Shown: one piece after another, positions 26,654 through 35,816 of the stretch
How the letters are laid out: each line of letters starts with the position of its first letter
How positions within the stretch are numbered: position 1 is the first letter of the stretch
Assembly (NCBI RefSeq): GCF_003254585.1
Contig: NZ_QJGZ01000036.1
Coordinates: forward strand, 350,979-414,978
Source of the DNA: Flavobacterium sharifuzzamanii
GTDB lineage: Bacteria; Bacteroidota; Bacteroidia; Flavobacteriales; Flavobacteriaceae
Reading direction: 5' to 3'
Length of the DNA stretch: 64,000 nucleotides
Notes under the pieces: generated by a model
The model's database searches: none
Seen by the model: the letters and a program-made list of their open reading frames with translations, nothing else
Told to the model about the DNA's origin: nothing
Translations under genes and position numbers: made by a program

Positions 26654-27340
26654 TTAAACTGCCTGTTCTACTTTTTTTGGATTTAGTTTTAGCGTACCAA
26701 CTACAATCAGATATTGTGCCAGAAGATACGTCAGCATAATAAAAAAGGAACTTTTAGGAATCGGAATATAAAATTTGTTTAAAGCCAGAATGCTATCTGA
26801 AATAACAAAGAAAACTGCACCCAAAAATACGAGCTTATTACCTGGTTTTTCCCAAACTAAAAATCCATTGAAAGCAAATAAAAGCATGATTGAAATTACA
26901 GAGGCATAAATAGAAACGGGAATTTCAAGATCTCCTAAATGAGGCATTAAAACAGAAACCATTCCTATTAGGTAAAATGCAATTAAAATGCTACCAAATA
27001 TAAAAAGAGGTTTGTTCTGTTTTTTTCTAATTCTTTTCTGTTTATTAAAAAGTATGCAATAGATTATGTGCGCTGTTAGGAAACAGACTAATCCTAATAT
27101 AAAGTAAATCTCGCCAAGGTCTGTAAAAAGTAAAATAACATCTCCAAGCCATGAAAATACAAGTGCAGCCAATAAAATATTCTTACTTTGAAATTTTCTG
27201 TAAAAGTAAGCTCCGAACCCTATTATAGGTATTAGGATAGGTTTGAGAAAAATATCAAAACGTTCGTATCCAGAAAGCAGTATAATGAGGTACACTATAC
27301 TAAAAGCAGCATAAATTTTAAAAAAAGAAGAGTTTCTCAT
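26654..27340 (-). CDS. YhhN/TMEM86-family membrane protein (lysoplasmalogenase type)
   Basis: A 228-residue polytopic protein with about eight membrane helices. Family motifs include FKPILIPIIGFGAYFY, ALVFSWLGDVILLF and VFLGAVFFVISDSILALNKF, with conserved acidic residues (GDxxL and SDSxLA) thought to form the active site. Characterised members, human TMEM86B and Legionella YhhN, hydrolyse the vinyl-ether bond of lysoplasmalogens. The gene lies 8 bp after a gene for an AGMO-like hydroxylase. That pairing suggests ether-lipid turnover. Confidence 0.85.
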   Translation of the reverse strand: MRNSSFFKIYAAFSIVYLIILLSGYERFDIFLKPILIPIIGFGAYFYRKFQSKNILLAALVFSWLGDVILLFTDLGEIYFILGLVCFLTAHIIYCILFNKQKRIRKKQNKPLFIFGSILIAFYLIGMVSVLMPHLGDLEIPVSIYASVISIMLLFAFNGFLVWEKPGNKLVFLGAVFFVISDSILALNKFYIPIPKSSFFIMLTYLLAQYLIVVGTLKLNPKKVEQAV

Positions 27341-27348
27341 AATAGGGG

Positions 27349-28620
27349 TTATGAATTGATATATTGGTTTTGGTAGGTTTTAAAATTAAAATTAACAAAA
27401 TAAAATGTGGTTAAAAAAGATAAGACCAGGTAGGTAAAAATAATATAATTACTATTTGGAATTACACGATTTAAACCAAACCAATCTCCGTAATAGCCAA
27501 TAATACAAATTACAATTCCTAATCGGAAGCCTTCCCATAAAACGGCATATTTACTTTTATCCATTAACTCTGTATAGCTATATATTGTTAGAAAAATAAA
27601 AAAGCCATAAATAAAAATATTTGGAAGACCTATTTTGGCAATGTTATCAAACAGATAGCTTACAAAAAGCAATGTTATTAAAACCTGTGCAACAGACCAG
27701 TATATAAGTTTTTGAGAGTTTTGCGTGCCATATTTTTCAAAATTAAAAACATTCTCAATTTTGTTAACAGGATATTTTTCTTCAAAGTTTTCGGGACGCC
27801 AGCCTGTTGGTTTGAACCAAATGGTCAGTTTGTCTTTCCATTTCGGTGCTCGCCAAGCATCTTTTATTAATAAACTTAAATGCTGGAAATTTATTTTAAT
27901 CGGATTCCAAGTATTAGCTGGTCTTGTGATCCCAAAAACAGGAGGAACATCATCTAATTCTTCTTGAAAAGTACCAAAAAGTTTGTCCCAAAAGATAAAA
28001 ATCTGAGAATGGTTTTTATCTAGATATTCTGGATTAATTGCATGATGCACACGATGATGTGATGGAGTTACCAAAATATGCTCAATAAATCCCATTTTTT
28101 TGATATGCTTGGTATGATACCAAAATTGTAAAAATAAATGAATAGGCAATGTAATAGCAATTACAGAAGCAGGAACGCCAAGCAAAGCTGCAGGAATCAA
28201 TAAAAAAGTAAACAAATTGACTAAACTAGCAATAGGCTGGCGGAGCGCGCAGGCAAGATTAAATTCTTCACTGCTGTGATGTATGGCATGTTTGTTCCAG
28301 AGAAAATTAATCTGATGTGCTAGACGATGGCTCCAATAACCATAAAAATCAATTACAAAAAAGGCAATGCAGTAGGAGAGGACATTTGCGTCTAAATGCT
28401 GTAATGCAATTTTGGAAACCAGCCATTCATAAGAGAGAAAAGTAACGCTAAGACCCAAAACATCTTTAACCGAATTTGTAATGCCAGAACTGATGCTTGA
28501 TACGCTATCTATCAATGGAGCAGTATCATTCTTTTTATAAATGCCGTAGATTTTTTCAATAACAATTAAAGCTAAAAAAACAGGCATTGCAATAATCAAT
28601 ATCTTTCCGTATTCTTCCAT
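27349..28620 (-). CDS. Fatty-acid hydroxylase/sterol desaturase superfamily protein, AGMO-like
   Basis: A 423-residue membrane di-iron enzyme. The histidine clusters are HRLAH (98-102), HAIHH (111-115) and HRVHH (189-193), between hydrophobic segments. A long C-terminal part (about 300-423) with further membrane helices (WSVAQVLITLLFVSYLF, GLPNIFIYGFFIFLTIYSY) and ELMDKSKYAVLWEGFRLG makes the protein longer than plain sterol desaturases and gives it the layout of alkylglycerol monooxygenase (AGMO/TMEM195). AGMO uses tetrahydropterin to cleave the ether bond of alkylglycerols. The hydroxylase fold is secure; the AGMO assignment is inference, supported by the adjacent YhhN gene. Confidence 0.8.
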   Translation of the reverse strand: MEEYGKILIIAMPVFLALIVIEKIYGIYKKNDTAPLIDSVSSISSGITNSVKDVLGLSVTFLSYEWLVSKIALQHLDANVLSYCIAFFVIDFYGYWSHRLAHQINFLWNKHAIHHSSEEFNLACALRQPIASLVNLFTFLLIPAALLGVPASVIAITLPIHLFLQFWYHTKHIKKMGFIEHILVTPSHHRVHHAINPEYLDKNHSQIFIFWDKLFGTFQEELDDVPPVFGITRPANTWNPIKINFQHLSLLIKDAWRAPKWKDKLTIWFKPTGWRPENFEEKYPVNKIENVFNFEKYGTQNSQKLIYWSVAQVLITLLFVSYLFDNIAKIGLPNIFIYGFFIFLTIYSYTELMDKSKYAVLWEGFRLGIVICIIGYYGDWFGLNRVIPNSNYIIFTYLVLSFLTTFYFVNFNFKTYQNQYINS

Positions 28621-28622
28621 AA

Positions 28623-28671
28623 AAAATGCATTCTATTTCATTCAAATATATAATAAAAACGAATGCATTTT
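28623..28671 (-). terminator. 49-bp hairpin after the WG-repeat gene
   Basis: The arms AAAATGCATTC and GAATGCATTTT are perfect over 11 bp. The 49-bp element matches the one at 30263-30311 at 40 of 49 positions by my count. One difference pair (positions 5 and 45, T-A here and C-G there) keeps the stem paired. Confidence 0.75.
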
Positions 28672-28729
28672 GAATTATTTGCAATTAAAGCGCTATGAAT
28701 GTATTATTTATTCAAAATCTAAATACAAA

Positions 28730-30241
28730 TTATTGAGGTTCAAAAGGATATTTCACCGGATAAGACTTCACAGTTTTTGGAGTTTTTATATTAAATCGAA
28801 CCACTTCTTTAATAATTTGAAATGAGTCGTATTTTAATTCTAATTGTATTTTATTATCAGCGTTTATAACACCATATTTATTATTTTTCTTAACAACAAA
28901 TTCTCCTGTTCCGTAAATCTCTGTAATTGCATCATATTCTGCCGGAATTGCAATCTTGTTCTTATTGCTATAAACTCCAAGTTTGTTTTTGTCTTTAAAA
29001 ATCTGATAATTACTCTTAGAAAATCCTCTGAAATTTGAATTGTTTTTTATGAACTCATCAACAAAGATTTCAGTTTCAGTGTAATTATTGTTTTCAACTG
29101 TAAGAAGGTATTTTTTTGAGTTTTTACTAGCAAAAATTTTGTTTTGGGCAATACTATAAAAATCATACTCCTCAGGAATTATAATTTCTCCTTTGTTAGA
29201 AAGCATTCCATCTTTGTTTTCTTGATTCGTTATGATATAGTAATGAGAAAAAGGATCAATATATTTATATGATATCGGAATGATTTCCTTTTCTTCATAA
29301 GGGTTAAAAACACCTTGCAAATTGTTTTTATAAGCGAAATAATGGTTTTTGAACGAGATGCTATCTTTAGAAAAAACAGCATAAACATTATCATAAATTA
29401 AAGGTTTCAAAACAGAATCTTTGCGGTCTACTATTCCGTCTTTTCCATTGTTTTTTGCGATATAAACTGAATTTGAAGGATAAATTTCATCATACCTACA
29501 TTCAATTTCATATTGCCCATTTGAATTAATAATTCCATTTTTCTTCGTGATAGTATTAAGAATAAGGAAAGAATCTTGAGCTAGTATTCTCTCAAACTGA
29601 TGATTTTTGATTGGATTCAAAACGATATTTCCGAGAGTATCGATTATTAAAGTGTTTTTATTTTGAAGTGTGACAATAGATCTGCCATGTTGGAAATACT
29701 CAATATCAAAAGCTTGAAAATTGGTAATTTGTTTTCCTTTTGCATCAAATAGATCAATACTGTTGTTATTCTGCACAAACAAAATTCCGTCACTGCCCAT
29801 TATACTGGTATATTTAATAGGCAAAATGATTTTATTTTTAGTGTCAACAACTCCTGTTTTATTGTTTTTTGAAACTCTCACTAGATTATTTCCTAAATAA
29901 TAAACATCTTCATATTCAAAAGGAATTTTAATATTGCCTTGTAAATCAATATATCCTCTTTTGAAATTTTTATTTGCAATAATTCCCGCTTCAAATATGT
30001 TTTTTAGATCTTTTCTGTTCTCTATATATTCATAATTAGGTTTAAGAATCACATTGCCTAGAGAATCAATTAATCCCATTTTCCCTTTAAAGGTTCTAAA
30101 AACGGCATAATCATTTTCAAAACCATAAACATATTCGTAAGTCTTATTTTCGATCAATTGTTTGCGAATCGCCTCAAATTTTGATTGGCCTTTCGTCATA
30201 AACGACAATAACAGAATTATAAAAAAAAGAATATTTCTCAT
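28730..30241 (-). CDS. WG-repeat protein, exported
   Basis: A 503-residue secreted protein (signal peptide ending FMTKGQS) made of WG-type repeats of about 45-50 residues. Each reads roughly NKxGxIDxxGxIxxPxxYDxI, for example GKMGLIDSLGNVILKPNYEYI, RGYIDLQGNIKIPFEYEDVY, KTGVVDTKNKIILPIKYTSI, KDGMLSNKGEIIIPEEYDFY and KYGVINADNKIQLELKYDSF. The repeats are thought to form a beta-rich solenoid or propeller. No catalytic motif is visible. It is probably a periplasmic or surface binding protein. It forms a single-gene unit flanked by two related 49-bp hairpins. Confidence 0.85.
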   Translation of the reverse strand: MRNILFFIILLLSFMTKGQSKFEAIRKQLIENKTYEYVYGFENDYAVFRTFKGKMGLIDSLGNVILKPNYEYIENRKDLKNIFEAGIIANKNFKRGYIDLQGNIKIPFEYEDVYYLGNNLVRVSKNNKTGVVDTKNKIILPIKYTSIMGSDGILFVQNNNSIDLFDAKGKQITNFQAFDIEYFQHGRSIVTLQNKNTLIIDTLGNIVLNPIKNHQFERILAQDSFLILNTITKKNGIINSNGQYEIECRYDEIYPSNSVYIAKNNGKDGIVDRKDSVLKPLIYDNVYAVFSKDSISFKNHYFAYKNNLQGVFNPYEEKEIIPISYKYIDPFSHYYIITNQENKDGMLSNKGEIIIPEEYDFYSIAQNKIFASKNSKKYLLTVENNNYTETEIFVDEFIKNNSNFRGFSKSNYQIFKDKNKLGVYSNKNKIAIPAEYDAITEIYGTGEFVVKKNNKYGVINADNKIQLELKYDSFQIIKEVVRFNIKTPKTVKSYPVKYPFEPQ

Positions 30242-30262
30242 GATTTGTAATTAATGCAAATA

Positions 30263-30311
30263 AAAACGCATTCTATTCAATTCTAGTATAGAATAAAACA
30301 GAATGCGTTTT
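30263..30311 (-). terminator. 49-bp hairpin after clpS
   Basis: AAAACGCATTCT pairs with AGAATGCGTTTT (12 bp). It is a diverged copy of the hairpin at 28623-28671 with a compensating stem change. On the minus strand it directly follows clpS. Confidence 0.78.
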
Positions 30312-30326
30312 AAAATTATGGGTCAA

Positions 30327-30602
30327 TTAGACAATTTCGGCGCTAAGACCAGCTTCCAAAAGTTGCGTGCATTGAGGTTTAAGTTTTTCTATCGGGCCTG
30401 TTTTTACAGTGCATTTTCCGTTGTAATGTACAATCAAAGAGCATTGCTCGGCTTGTTCTGCCGTATGGCTGCAAACACGCATAAGAGTATCAATTACGTG
30501 ATCAAAAGTATTTACATCATCATTGTAAACAATGATCTCGTTATTAAAAGCAATGGCTTCTTTTTCGCGAACTCTTTCTCTTACTTTTTCTTTAGTACTC
30601 AT
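30327..30602 (-). CDS. clpS: ClpS, adaptor for the ClpAP protease
   Basis: A 91-residue adaptor that delivers proteins with destabilising N-terminal residues to ClpAP or ClpCP. Seen: a charged, flexible N-terminus (STKEKVRERVREKEAIAF), the NEIIVYNDDVNTFDHVI motif of the N-end-rule binding pocket, and VCSHTAEQAEQCSLIVHYNGKC. Normal size for the family. It lies 37 bp after prmA on the same strand, an arrangement I recall as common in Bacteroidetes, and is followed by a terminator. Confidence 0.93.
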   Translation of the reverse strand: MSTKEKVRERVREKEAIAFNNEIIVYNDDVNTFDHVIDTLMRVCSHTAEQAEQCSLIVHYNGKCTVKTGPIEKLKPQCTQLLEAGLSAEIV

Positions 30603-30639
30603 ATTGTTATAGTTTTTGTACTGAATTGATTATCAATAT

Positions 30640-31473
30640 CTAATTTACATATTTTAAGGATACCCAGTTATTTCTTTGAAGCTTTTTAACATAAGTTAAA
30701 CCTTTTTCTACGCAAGAAGCGTCAATAAATGGAATATCTTCTTCATAGAAACCGCTAAAAAGTATAATGCCTTTTGGATTTAAAGCATCAACATAAGCCT
30801 GCATATCATTCAACAAAATATTTCTGTTGATATTGGCAATAATTAAATCATATTTTTTTCCTGCCAACAATGCTGCATCGCCTTCATAAACGCTGATGTG
30901 TTTGCAATTATTGCGTTCAGCATTTTCGATAGAGTTGAGGTAGCACCAGTTGTCGATATCAATGGCGTCAATTGGTTCAGCACCTTTCATTTCTGCCAAA
31001 ATAGCTAAAATGGCAGTTCCGCATCCCATATCTAACGTTTTTAAACCCTTTACATCCATTTCTAATAAATGCTGAATCATCATGTGTGTAGTTTCATGAT
31101 GTCCAGTTCCAAAACTCATTTTTGGTTCAATTAGAATATCAAATTCAGCATCTGTTTTTGGGTGAAAAGGAGCACGAACATGGCATTTTCCGTCAACATC
31201 AATTGGTTCAAAATTCTTTTCCCATTCTTCGTTCCAGTTTACCTGATCGATTTCTTCAATTGTATATTCAATTTTAAACTCTTCAGATTGTAAAATATAA
31301 ATATCATCTAAGATGTTCTCATCCCATAAATCTTTCTTCACAAAAGCCGAAATTCCGTTTTCAGTCTCTGTAAAACTTTCAAACGCTTTTTCGCCCAATT
31401 CAGCCACTAAAATTTCAGAACCCAATTCTTTCGGCTCAATCGTAAAATGATATCCTAAATAGATGTTTGACAT
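30640..31473 (-). CDS. prmA: Ribosomal protein L11 methyltransferase
   Basis: A 277-residue SAM-dependent enzyme that trimethylates ribosomal protein L11. Motifs: RAPFHPKTDAEFDILIEPKM, SFGTGHHETTHMM (substrate and SAM region), LDMGCGTAILAILAEMKG (motif I) and DLIIANINRNILLND (motif IV, NIxxN type). The start at 31473 (SNIYLGYHFTIEP) is preferred over the in-frame upstream start at 31491, which would overlap the TACCTTTG promoter box at 31489-31496. It is transcribed with clpS. Confidence 0.94.
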   Translation of the reverse strand: MSNIYLGYHFTIEPKELGSEILVAELGEKAFESFTETENGISAFVKKDLWDENILDDIYILQSEEFKIEYTIEEIDQVNWNEEWEKNFEPIDVDGKCHVRAPFHPKTDAEFDILIEPKMSFGTGHHETTHMMIQHLLEMDVKGLKTLDMGCGTAILAILAEMKGAEPIDAIDIDNWCYLNSIENAERNNCKHISVYEGDAALLAGKKYDLIIANINRNILLNDMQAYVDALNPKGIILFSGFYEEDIPFIDASCVEKGLTYVKKLQRNNWVSLKYVN

Positions 31474-31488
31474 AAATAAAAATTTTTG

Positions 31489-31496
31489 CAAAGGTA
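31489..31496 (-). promoter_or_regulatory. -7 box of prmA-clpS
   Basis: TACCTTTG on the minus strand, 16 bp upstream of the prmA ATG. It is identical to the kdsA box and predicts a very short leader. Confidence 0.5.
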
Positions 31497-31567
31497 AGAA
31501 TCCGAAATATAAAATTATGCTAAAAACGTATAAGATTATTTGATCGATTAAAGATGAAATTTCGGCA

Positions 31568-31597
31568 TTGTATTTGTAGGAAATTGCTTTATTTTTG
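31568..31597 (+). promoter_or_regulatory. Promoter of the 31608-34956 operon
   Basis: TTG at 31568-31570, a 19-bp spacer and TATTTTTG at 31590-31597 form a complete Bacteroidetes promoter. The ATG at 31608 follows within 11 bp, so the start codon must be 31608 rather than 31554. Confidence 0.7.
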
Positions 31598-31607
31598 CAT
31601 TTCCATT

Positions 31608-32633
31608 ATGAAAAAGTTTTTACTGTTATTAATTCTTATTATTCTGTTTGTTTCGTGCGATAAAAAACATGAAACAATCAGATCATTTTGTTATTGGAAA
31701 ACCGATTTGAACTTTGATAAAAAAGATGATTCTATTATTAAGAGATTAAAAGTAAAGCACTTATATATCCGTTTTTTTGATGTAGATTGGAGTTCTCAGG
31801 ATAATGAACCTGTGCCAGTTGCTGATATTAGAAATGTCAAACTTAATAAAAGTCAGTTGGAAATTACACCAAGTGTTTTTATTACTAATGAAGTTTTTTT
31901 AAAAACAAATAAAGGGCAATTGGATACACTGGCTTTGCGAATTATGAAACGCATAAACCAAATAGCAATAAGAGAAAAAATACTTCCAAAAAATGATTTT
32001 CAAGAAATCTTAATTGATTGTGATTGGTCACCGAAATCACGCGAAAACTATTTTTACTTGTTGAAACAAATTAAAAAGAGTTTTACAAAAACAAAACTTT
32101 CTGCAACGATAAGACTTTGGCAATATAAATACACAACTAAAGCAGGAACTCCACCAATTGATAGAGGTTTATTAATGTGTTATAACATTACTAAACCCAA
32201 CGATCTTAATACAGAAAATTCTATTGGTACGAGCCGAGAATTGTCACAATACATAACACACAATAAATACAAACTCAAACTAGATATTGCATTGCCGCTT
32301 TATAGCTGGGCAGTTGTTTTTAGAGGAAATCAGTATAAAGGAATTATTTCCGATTATGAGCAATTGATAAATGGCCAGACAAAAATGAAAGAGATTGCGC
32401 CAAATAAATATTTATTAAAAGAAGATATTTTGATAGGAAAAACATATCTAAGAAATGGAGATTTAATTAGAATAGAAAAAATTTCGGATGAAGAGCTTGA
32501 AAAAATGATTTCTATTGTAAAGAATAAAATAGAGATTGATAATAAAACAAAAATATCTTTTTTCTCTTTCGATGAGAAATATATAAACAATTATAAAATT
32601 CAAAATATATCAAAATACTATGCGCATTTTTAG
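31608..32633 (+). CDS. Lipoprotein with a degenerate GH18-like TIM barrel
   Basis: A 341-residue lipoprotein (lipobox LFVSC, Cys17). I see a series of predicted strands in barrel order: KHLYIRFFDVDW, EITPSVFIT, EILIDCDWS, LSATIRLWQYK, RGLLMCYN, and KLKLDIALPLYSWAVVF. The last resembles the L-x-x-P-x-Y-x-W strand of GH18-type barrels, and EILIDCDWS sits where their DxxDxDxE catalytic strand would be but lacks the glutamate. It is therefore probably not a chitinase and may bind ligand. The downstream gene overlaps its last 14 bp, so the two are translationally coupled. No named family recognised. Confidence 0.65.
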   Translation: MKKFLLLLILIILFVSCDKKHETIRSFCYWKTDLNFDKKDDSIIKRLKVKHLYIRFFDVDWSSQDNEPVPVADIRNVKLNKSQLEITPSVFITNEVFLKTNKGQLDTLALRIMKRINQIAIREKILPKNDFQEILIDCDWSPKSRENYFYLLKQIKKSFTKTKLSATIRLWQYKYTTKAGTPPIDRGLLMCYNITKPNDLNTENSIGTSRELSQYITHNKYKLKLDIALPLYSWAVVFRGNQYKGIISDYEQLINGQTKMKEIAPNKYLLKEDILIGKTYLRNGDLIRIEKISDEELEKMISIVKNKIEIDNKTKISFFSFDEKYINNYKIQNISKYYAHF

Positions 32634-34956
32634 CAGTTTAATTTTAGTACTGACATTTCAGTTTTGTCTTGCCTGCATTGAGGGGCCAAATGCATCGGAA
32701 CATACCAGAGTCGCAATTTTTGAAGCACAACGAAATGGTTTTTCTAGTCTTATGCCTTTTCGTTATTCGGCGGATCGTTTTTATTTGTATTCTGAAGAAG
32801 ATTATATAAATAATTACGATTATGGAGCTGATAAGAAATTAAATTGCGTTGAATGGCAGAAAAAACTAAATAGCCAAATAAAGGTAGAAGATATTTATTT
32901 GATTTTGTATAAAACAAAAGCCAAAGAATTTATAGATGCTTATGAAAATAATTCATTAAGAAACGTTTTTAAAAAGAACACATTCGTCAATATACTGACA
33001 CAATCAAGATATAAAGCATTTCTAGATTATATTTTATTTTCAAAAAAAATAGAATACAATAATCGTTCTTGGAATTTAGGAATTAAATACAAATTAGACA
33101 TAGAAAACAATAAACAAAAACTACTGAATGTAAATGACAGATTTTTAAAAGAACGATATGCATTTTTACTTTTGAGAAATTATTTTTATGGTGATAATTC
33201 TAAAGAAGTTATTCGTTTATACAATACTTATTTTGAAAAAAACGCAAATACAATTTTAAGTATATGGGCTTTTAATTATAGATCTTCTTATTTTAAAAAT
33301 GGAGCTTTTACAAATTATTTGATAAGTAAAACTTTAACCACTGCCAAATATAAAACGTACATCATTTTGCAAAATTACAGATGGGATTTAATAGAGGAAA
33401 CATTAGCTTTAGCAAAAAGTGATGATGAACGAAGTGTAATTCTAGCTATTGATAATTTACGAAATCCGGCTCCATGTTTTAATGAAATTAAACAGATTGC
33501 AAAATTGAGTCCCAATAATCTTTTTTTGGGATTTTTAATTGGCAGAGAAATAAATAAGCTGGAAGATTGGATTTATACGCCTCAATATACCAAATATAGT
33601 CCTTCAATGAGTTTTGGACATGAAATAGATTGGGAAAATTACGAACAGTCAAAAAAAGAAAATGACAAAAAGGATATTTTATATTTGAGAGAATTGCGAA
33701 GTTATTTAATCAGTATTTATAATAAGACATCTGGAGAACAAAAAGATTATATCGCATCTGCAATTGCGCATCTTTCTTTTATGGACGATCGGATTGATTT
33801 AGGAAAAAAATATACTAATATGATTTCTAGTAATGCCAATAGCACAATACAAATGCAAAAAAATATACAGCTGGCATTGCTATCTCTTAGAGAAGATAAT
33901 TTGAAGAGCAAAGAAGTGCAAGATCAGCTTGCGGTGTATTTTAATTCAATAGAAAGTTTAGCAAAAAAGGATAATAGCTTAGATAAATGCATGTACAGCT
34001 TGTACTTGATTGCTAGCGAAGAATTCCTTAAACGTGGCGATGCTGTTTATGGAGGTTTATTTTCATTAAAATCGCATGTAAAAAATGAAGAAGAATTTCC
34101 TTATGATTTTGCTATCATTGATTATTTTGATCGTAATGCAACAGTAAATGATATGGAGCGAATAATTCAATTAAAACAAAAGAAAAATAAAACATCTTTT
34201 GAAAAGTTTATTTGCTCTAGTGCTATGCCAGAAGACATTAATCTTTTAAAAGATGTTAAAGGAACAATTGCTTTTAGAGATAATAATTTAGAATTAGCGT
34301 ATAATACCTTTGCTGATATTCCTAAAGATTTTTGGGATAAAAAATATGAATTTAAAGATCACTTAAACGAAGATCCATTTATACCTAAGGTTTTACAAAA
34401 AACTAAAGACCGTAAATATGATTATCATTTTAATAAAGCAGAATTTCTGTCTAGTCTTATCAAATTACAAAAGCAAAATACAGCTAAAAACAATTTATTG
34501 CTTGGGCATGCTTATTTTAATGTTTCGTTTTATGGTAATTCGTGGATGATGGTAAGTTATTATTGGTCTAAGGGTTTTGGATATGAAAGTAAAAGCGAGA
34601 ATGAAAAAAAATATCAAAACGATAATTACTATTGTTTAACAATGGCTGAAAGTTATTATGAAAAAGCTTTAAAAATGGCTCAGGACAAAAATGAAAAAGC
34701 CTTAGCTAGTTTGATGATTTTTAAATGTAAATATGCTAAATATAAATCTACAGGCTTTAATTCTTATCAAATGAATTATTTTCCTGTATCTAATATGCAA
34801 TATAGATATCCTCTTTTTTATGAATACTTTTATCCATATAATGACGATCGAAATTTTAAAGGAATTCAAGAGCTAATTAATTTCTATTCGGTTTATAAAT
34901 CCACCGATACATTTAAGAAATATAATTGTCCTTTGTTGCGAGAATTTATTAATTAA
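32620..34956 (+). CDS. Large exported helical protein, function unknown
   Basis: A 778-residue protein with an N-terminal signal (FSSLILVLTFQFCLACIEG; either signal peptidase may act, as the LAC motif is a poor lipobox). The rest is rich in predicted amphipathic helices with TPR-like stretches, such as YYCLTMAESYYEKALKMAQ. It has many Lys, Asn and Tyr residues and no catalytic motif that I recognise. Its start overlaps the end of the barrel lipoprotein gene by 14 bp, which argues that the two products work together at the cell envelope. The overlap, shared promoter and common export signals are the only functional clues. Confidence 0.65.
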   Translation: MRIFSSLILVLTFQFCLACIEGPNASEHTRVAIFEAQRNGFSSLMPFRYSADRFYLYSEEDYINNYDYGADKKLNCVEWQKKLNSQIKVEDIYLILYKTKAKEFIDAYENNSLRNVFKKNTFVNILTQSRYKAFLDYILFSKKIEYNNRSWNLGIKYKLDIENNKQKLLNVNDRFLKERYAFLLLRNYFYGDNSKEVIRLYNTYFEKNANTILSIWAFNYRSSYFKNGAFTNYLISKTLTTAKYKTYIILQNYRWDLIEETLALAKSDDERSVILAIDNLRNPAPCFNEIKQIAKLSPNNLFLGFLIGREINKLEDWIYTPQYTKYSPSMSFGHEIDWENYEQSKKENDKKDILYLRELRSYLISIYNKTSGEQKDYIASAIAHLSFMDDRIDLGKKYTNMISSNANSTIQMQKNIQLALLSLREDNLKSKEVQDQLAVYFNSIESLAKKDNSLDKCMYSLYLIASEEFLKRGDAVYGGLFSLKSHVKNEEEFPYDFAIIDYFDRNATVNDMERIIQLKQKKNKTSFEKFICSSAMPEDINLLKDVKGTIAFRDNNLELAYNTFADIPKDFWDKKYEFKDHLNEDPFIPKVLQKTKDRKYDYHFNKAEFLSSLIKLQKQNTAKNNLLLGHAYFNVSFYGNSWMMVSYYWSKGFGYESKSENEKKYQNDNYYCLTMAESYYEKALKMAQDKNEKALASLMIFKCKYAKYKSTGFNSYQMNYFPVSNMQYRYPLFYEYFYPYNDDRNFKGIQELINFYSVYKSTDTFKKYNCPLLREFIN

Positions 34957-34962
34957 AATAAA

Positions 34963-34990
34963 AAAAGCGTTCATAATTATGAACGCTTTT
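34963..34990. terminator. Two-way terminator between convergent genes
   Basis: A perfect 28-bp palindrome with A-rich and T-rich ends (AAAAGCGTTCATAA and its complement). It serves the operon ending at 34956 and tpiA ending at 35012. Confidence 0.88.
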
Positions 34991-35011
34991 CATTTTATAT
35001 AAATCTAAAAA

Positions 35012-35764
35012 TTAGATAGCAGTAACAATAGCTAAGAAATCATCAGCTTTTAAAGCAGCACCTCCAATTAAACCACCGTCTACGTCTGGTTTAGAGAAGA
35101 TTTCTTTAGCGTTTTCTGGTTTTACAGAACCACCGTATAAGATAGAAACTTCATCAGCGATTTCTGCTCCAAAAGCTTTACGGATAGTTTCTCTGATAAA
35201 TTCGTGCATTTCTTGAGCTTGTTCTGGCGAAGCAGTTTCTCCAGTTCCGATAGCCCAAACTGGCTCATAAGCTAAAACAATTTTAGACCAAGATTCTTTA
35301 GCGATATGAAAAACACCATCACGTAATTGGTTTTCAACAATGTTGAAGTGATTTCCAGATTGACGGTCTTTTAATTCTTCTCCGAAGCAGAAGATTACTG
35401 TCATATCATGTTTTAAAGCTGTATCAACTTTGTCTGCGATTAAAGCATCTGTTTCGTGAAAAATAGCTCTACGCTCAGAGTGACCTAAGATTACTGTATT
35501 AACGCCAATGCTAGTTAACATATCTGCAGAAATTTCTCCTGTAAAAGCACCACCTTCAGCTTGGTGAACGTTTTGAGCAGAAACTCCAATAGTTGTGTTT
35601 TTTAATTTTGTAGCAGCAGCTTGTAAGTTTACAAAAGTTGGAGCCACAATTACTTGTGCATTTGTTTTTGCTGGAATTTTAGCAATTAATTCGTTTAATA
35701 ATTCTTCAGTCTGTGCAGCGTTTTTATGCATTTTCCAGTTTCCTGCAACAATCGATTTTCTCAT
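35012..35764 (-). CDS. tpiA: Triosephosphate isomerase
   Basis: Interconverts dihydroxyacetone phosphate and glyceraldehyde-3-phosphate in glycolysis. The 250-residue barrel has all key parts: AGNWKMHKN (Lys), GHSERR (catalytic His), AYEPVWAIGTG (catalytic Glu), and the phosphate loop YGGSVKPENA with GGLIGGAALK. Codon bias is that of a highly expressed gene. It follows the thioredoxin-like gene by 52 bp on the same strand and may be partly co-transcribed with it. Confidence 0.97.
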   Translation of the reverse strand: MRKSIVAGNWKMHKNAAQTEELLNELIAKIPAKTNAQVIVAPTFVNLQAAATKLKNTTIGVSAQNVHQAEGGAFTGEISADMLTSIGVNTVILGHSERRAIFHETDALIADKVDTALKHDMTVIFCFGEELKDRQSGNHFNIVENQLRDGVFHIAKESWSKIVLAYEPVWAIGTGETASPEQAQEMHEFIRETIRKAFGAEIADEVSILYGGSVKPENAKEIFSKPDVDGGLIGGAALKADDFLAIVTAI

Positions 35765-35816
35765 TTTGGTAGTTTTTATTATTCTTTTAATTTTTTGTTT
35801 TTAATATGTCTGAGAC

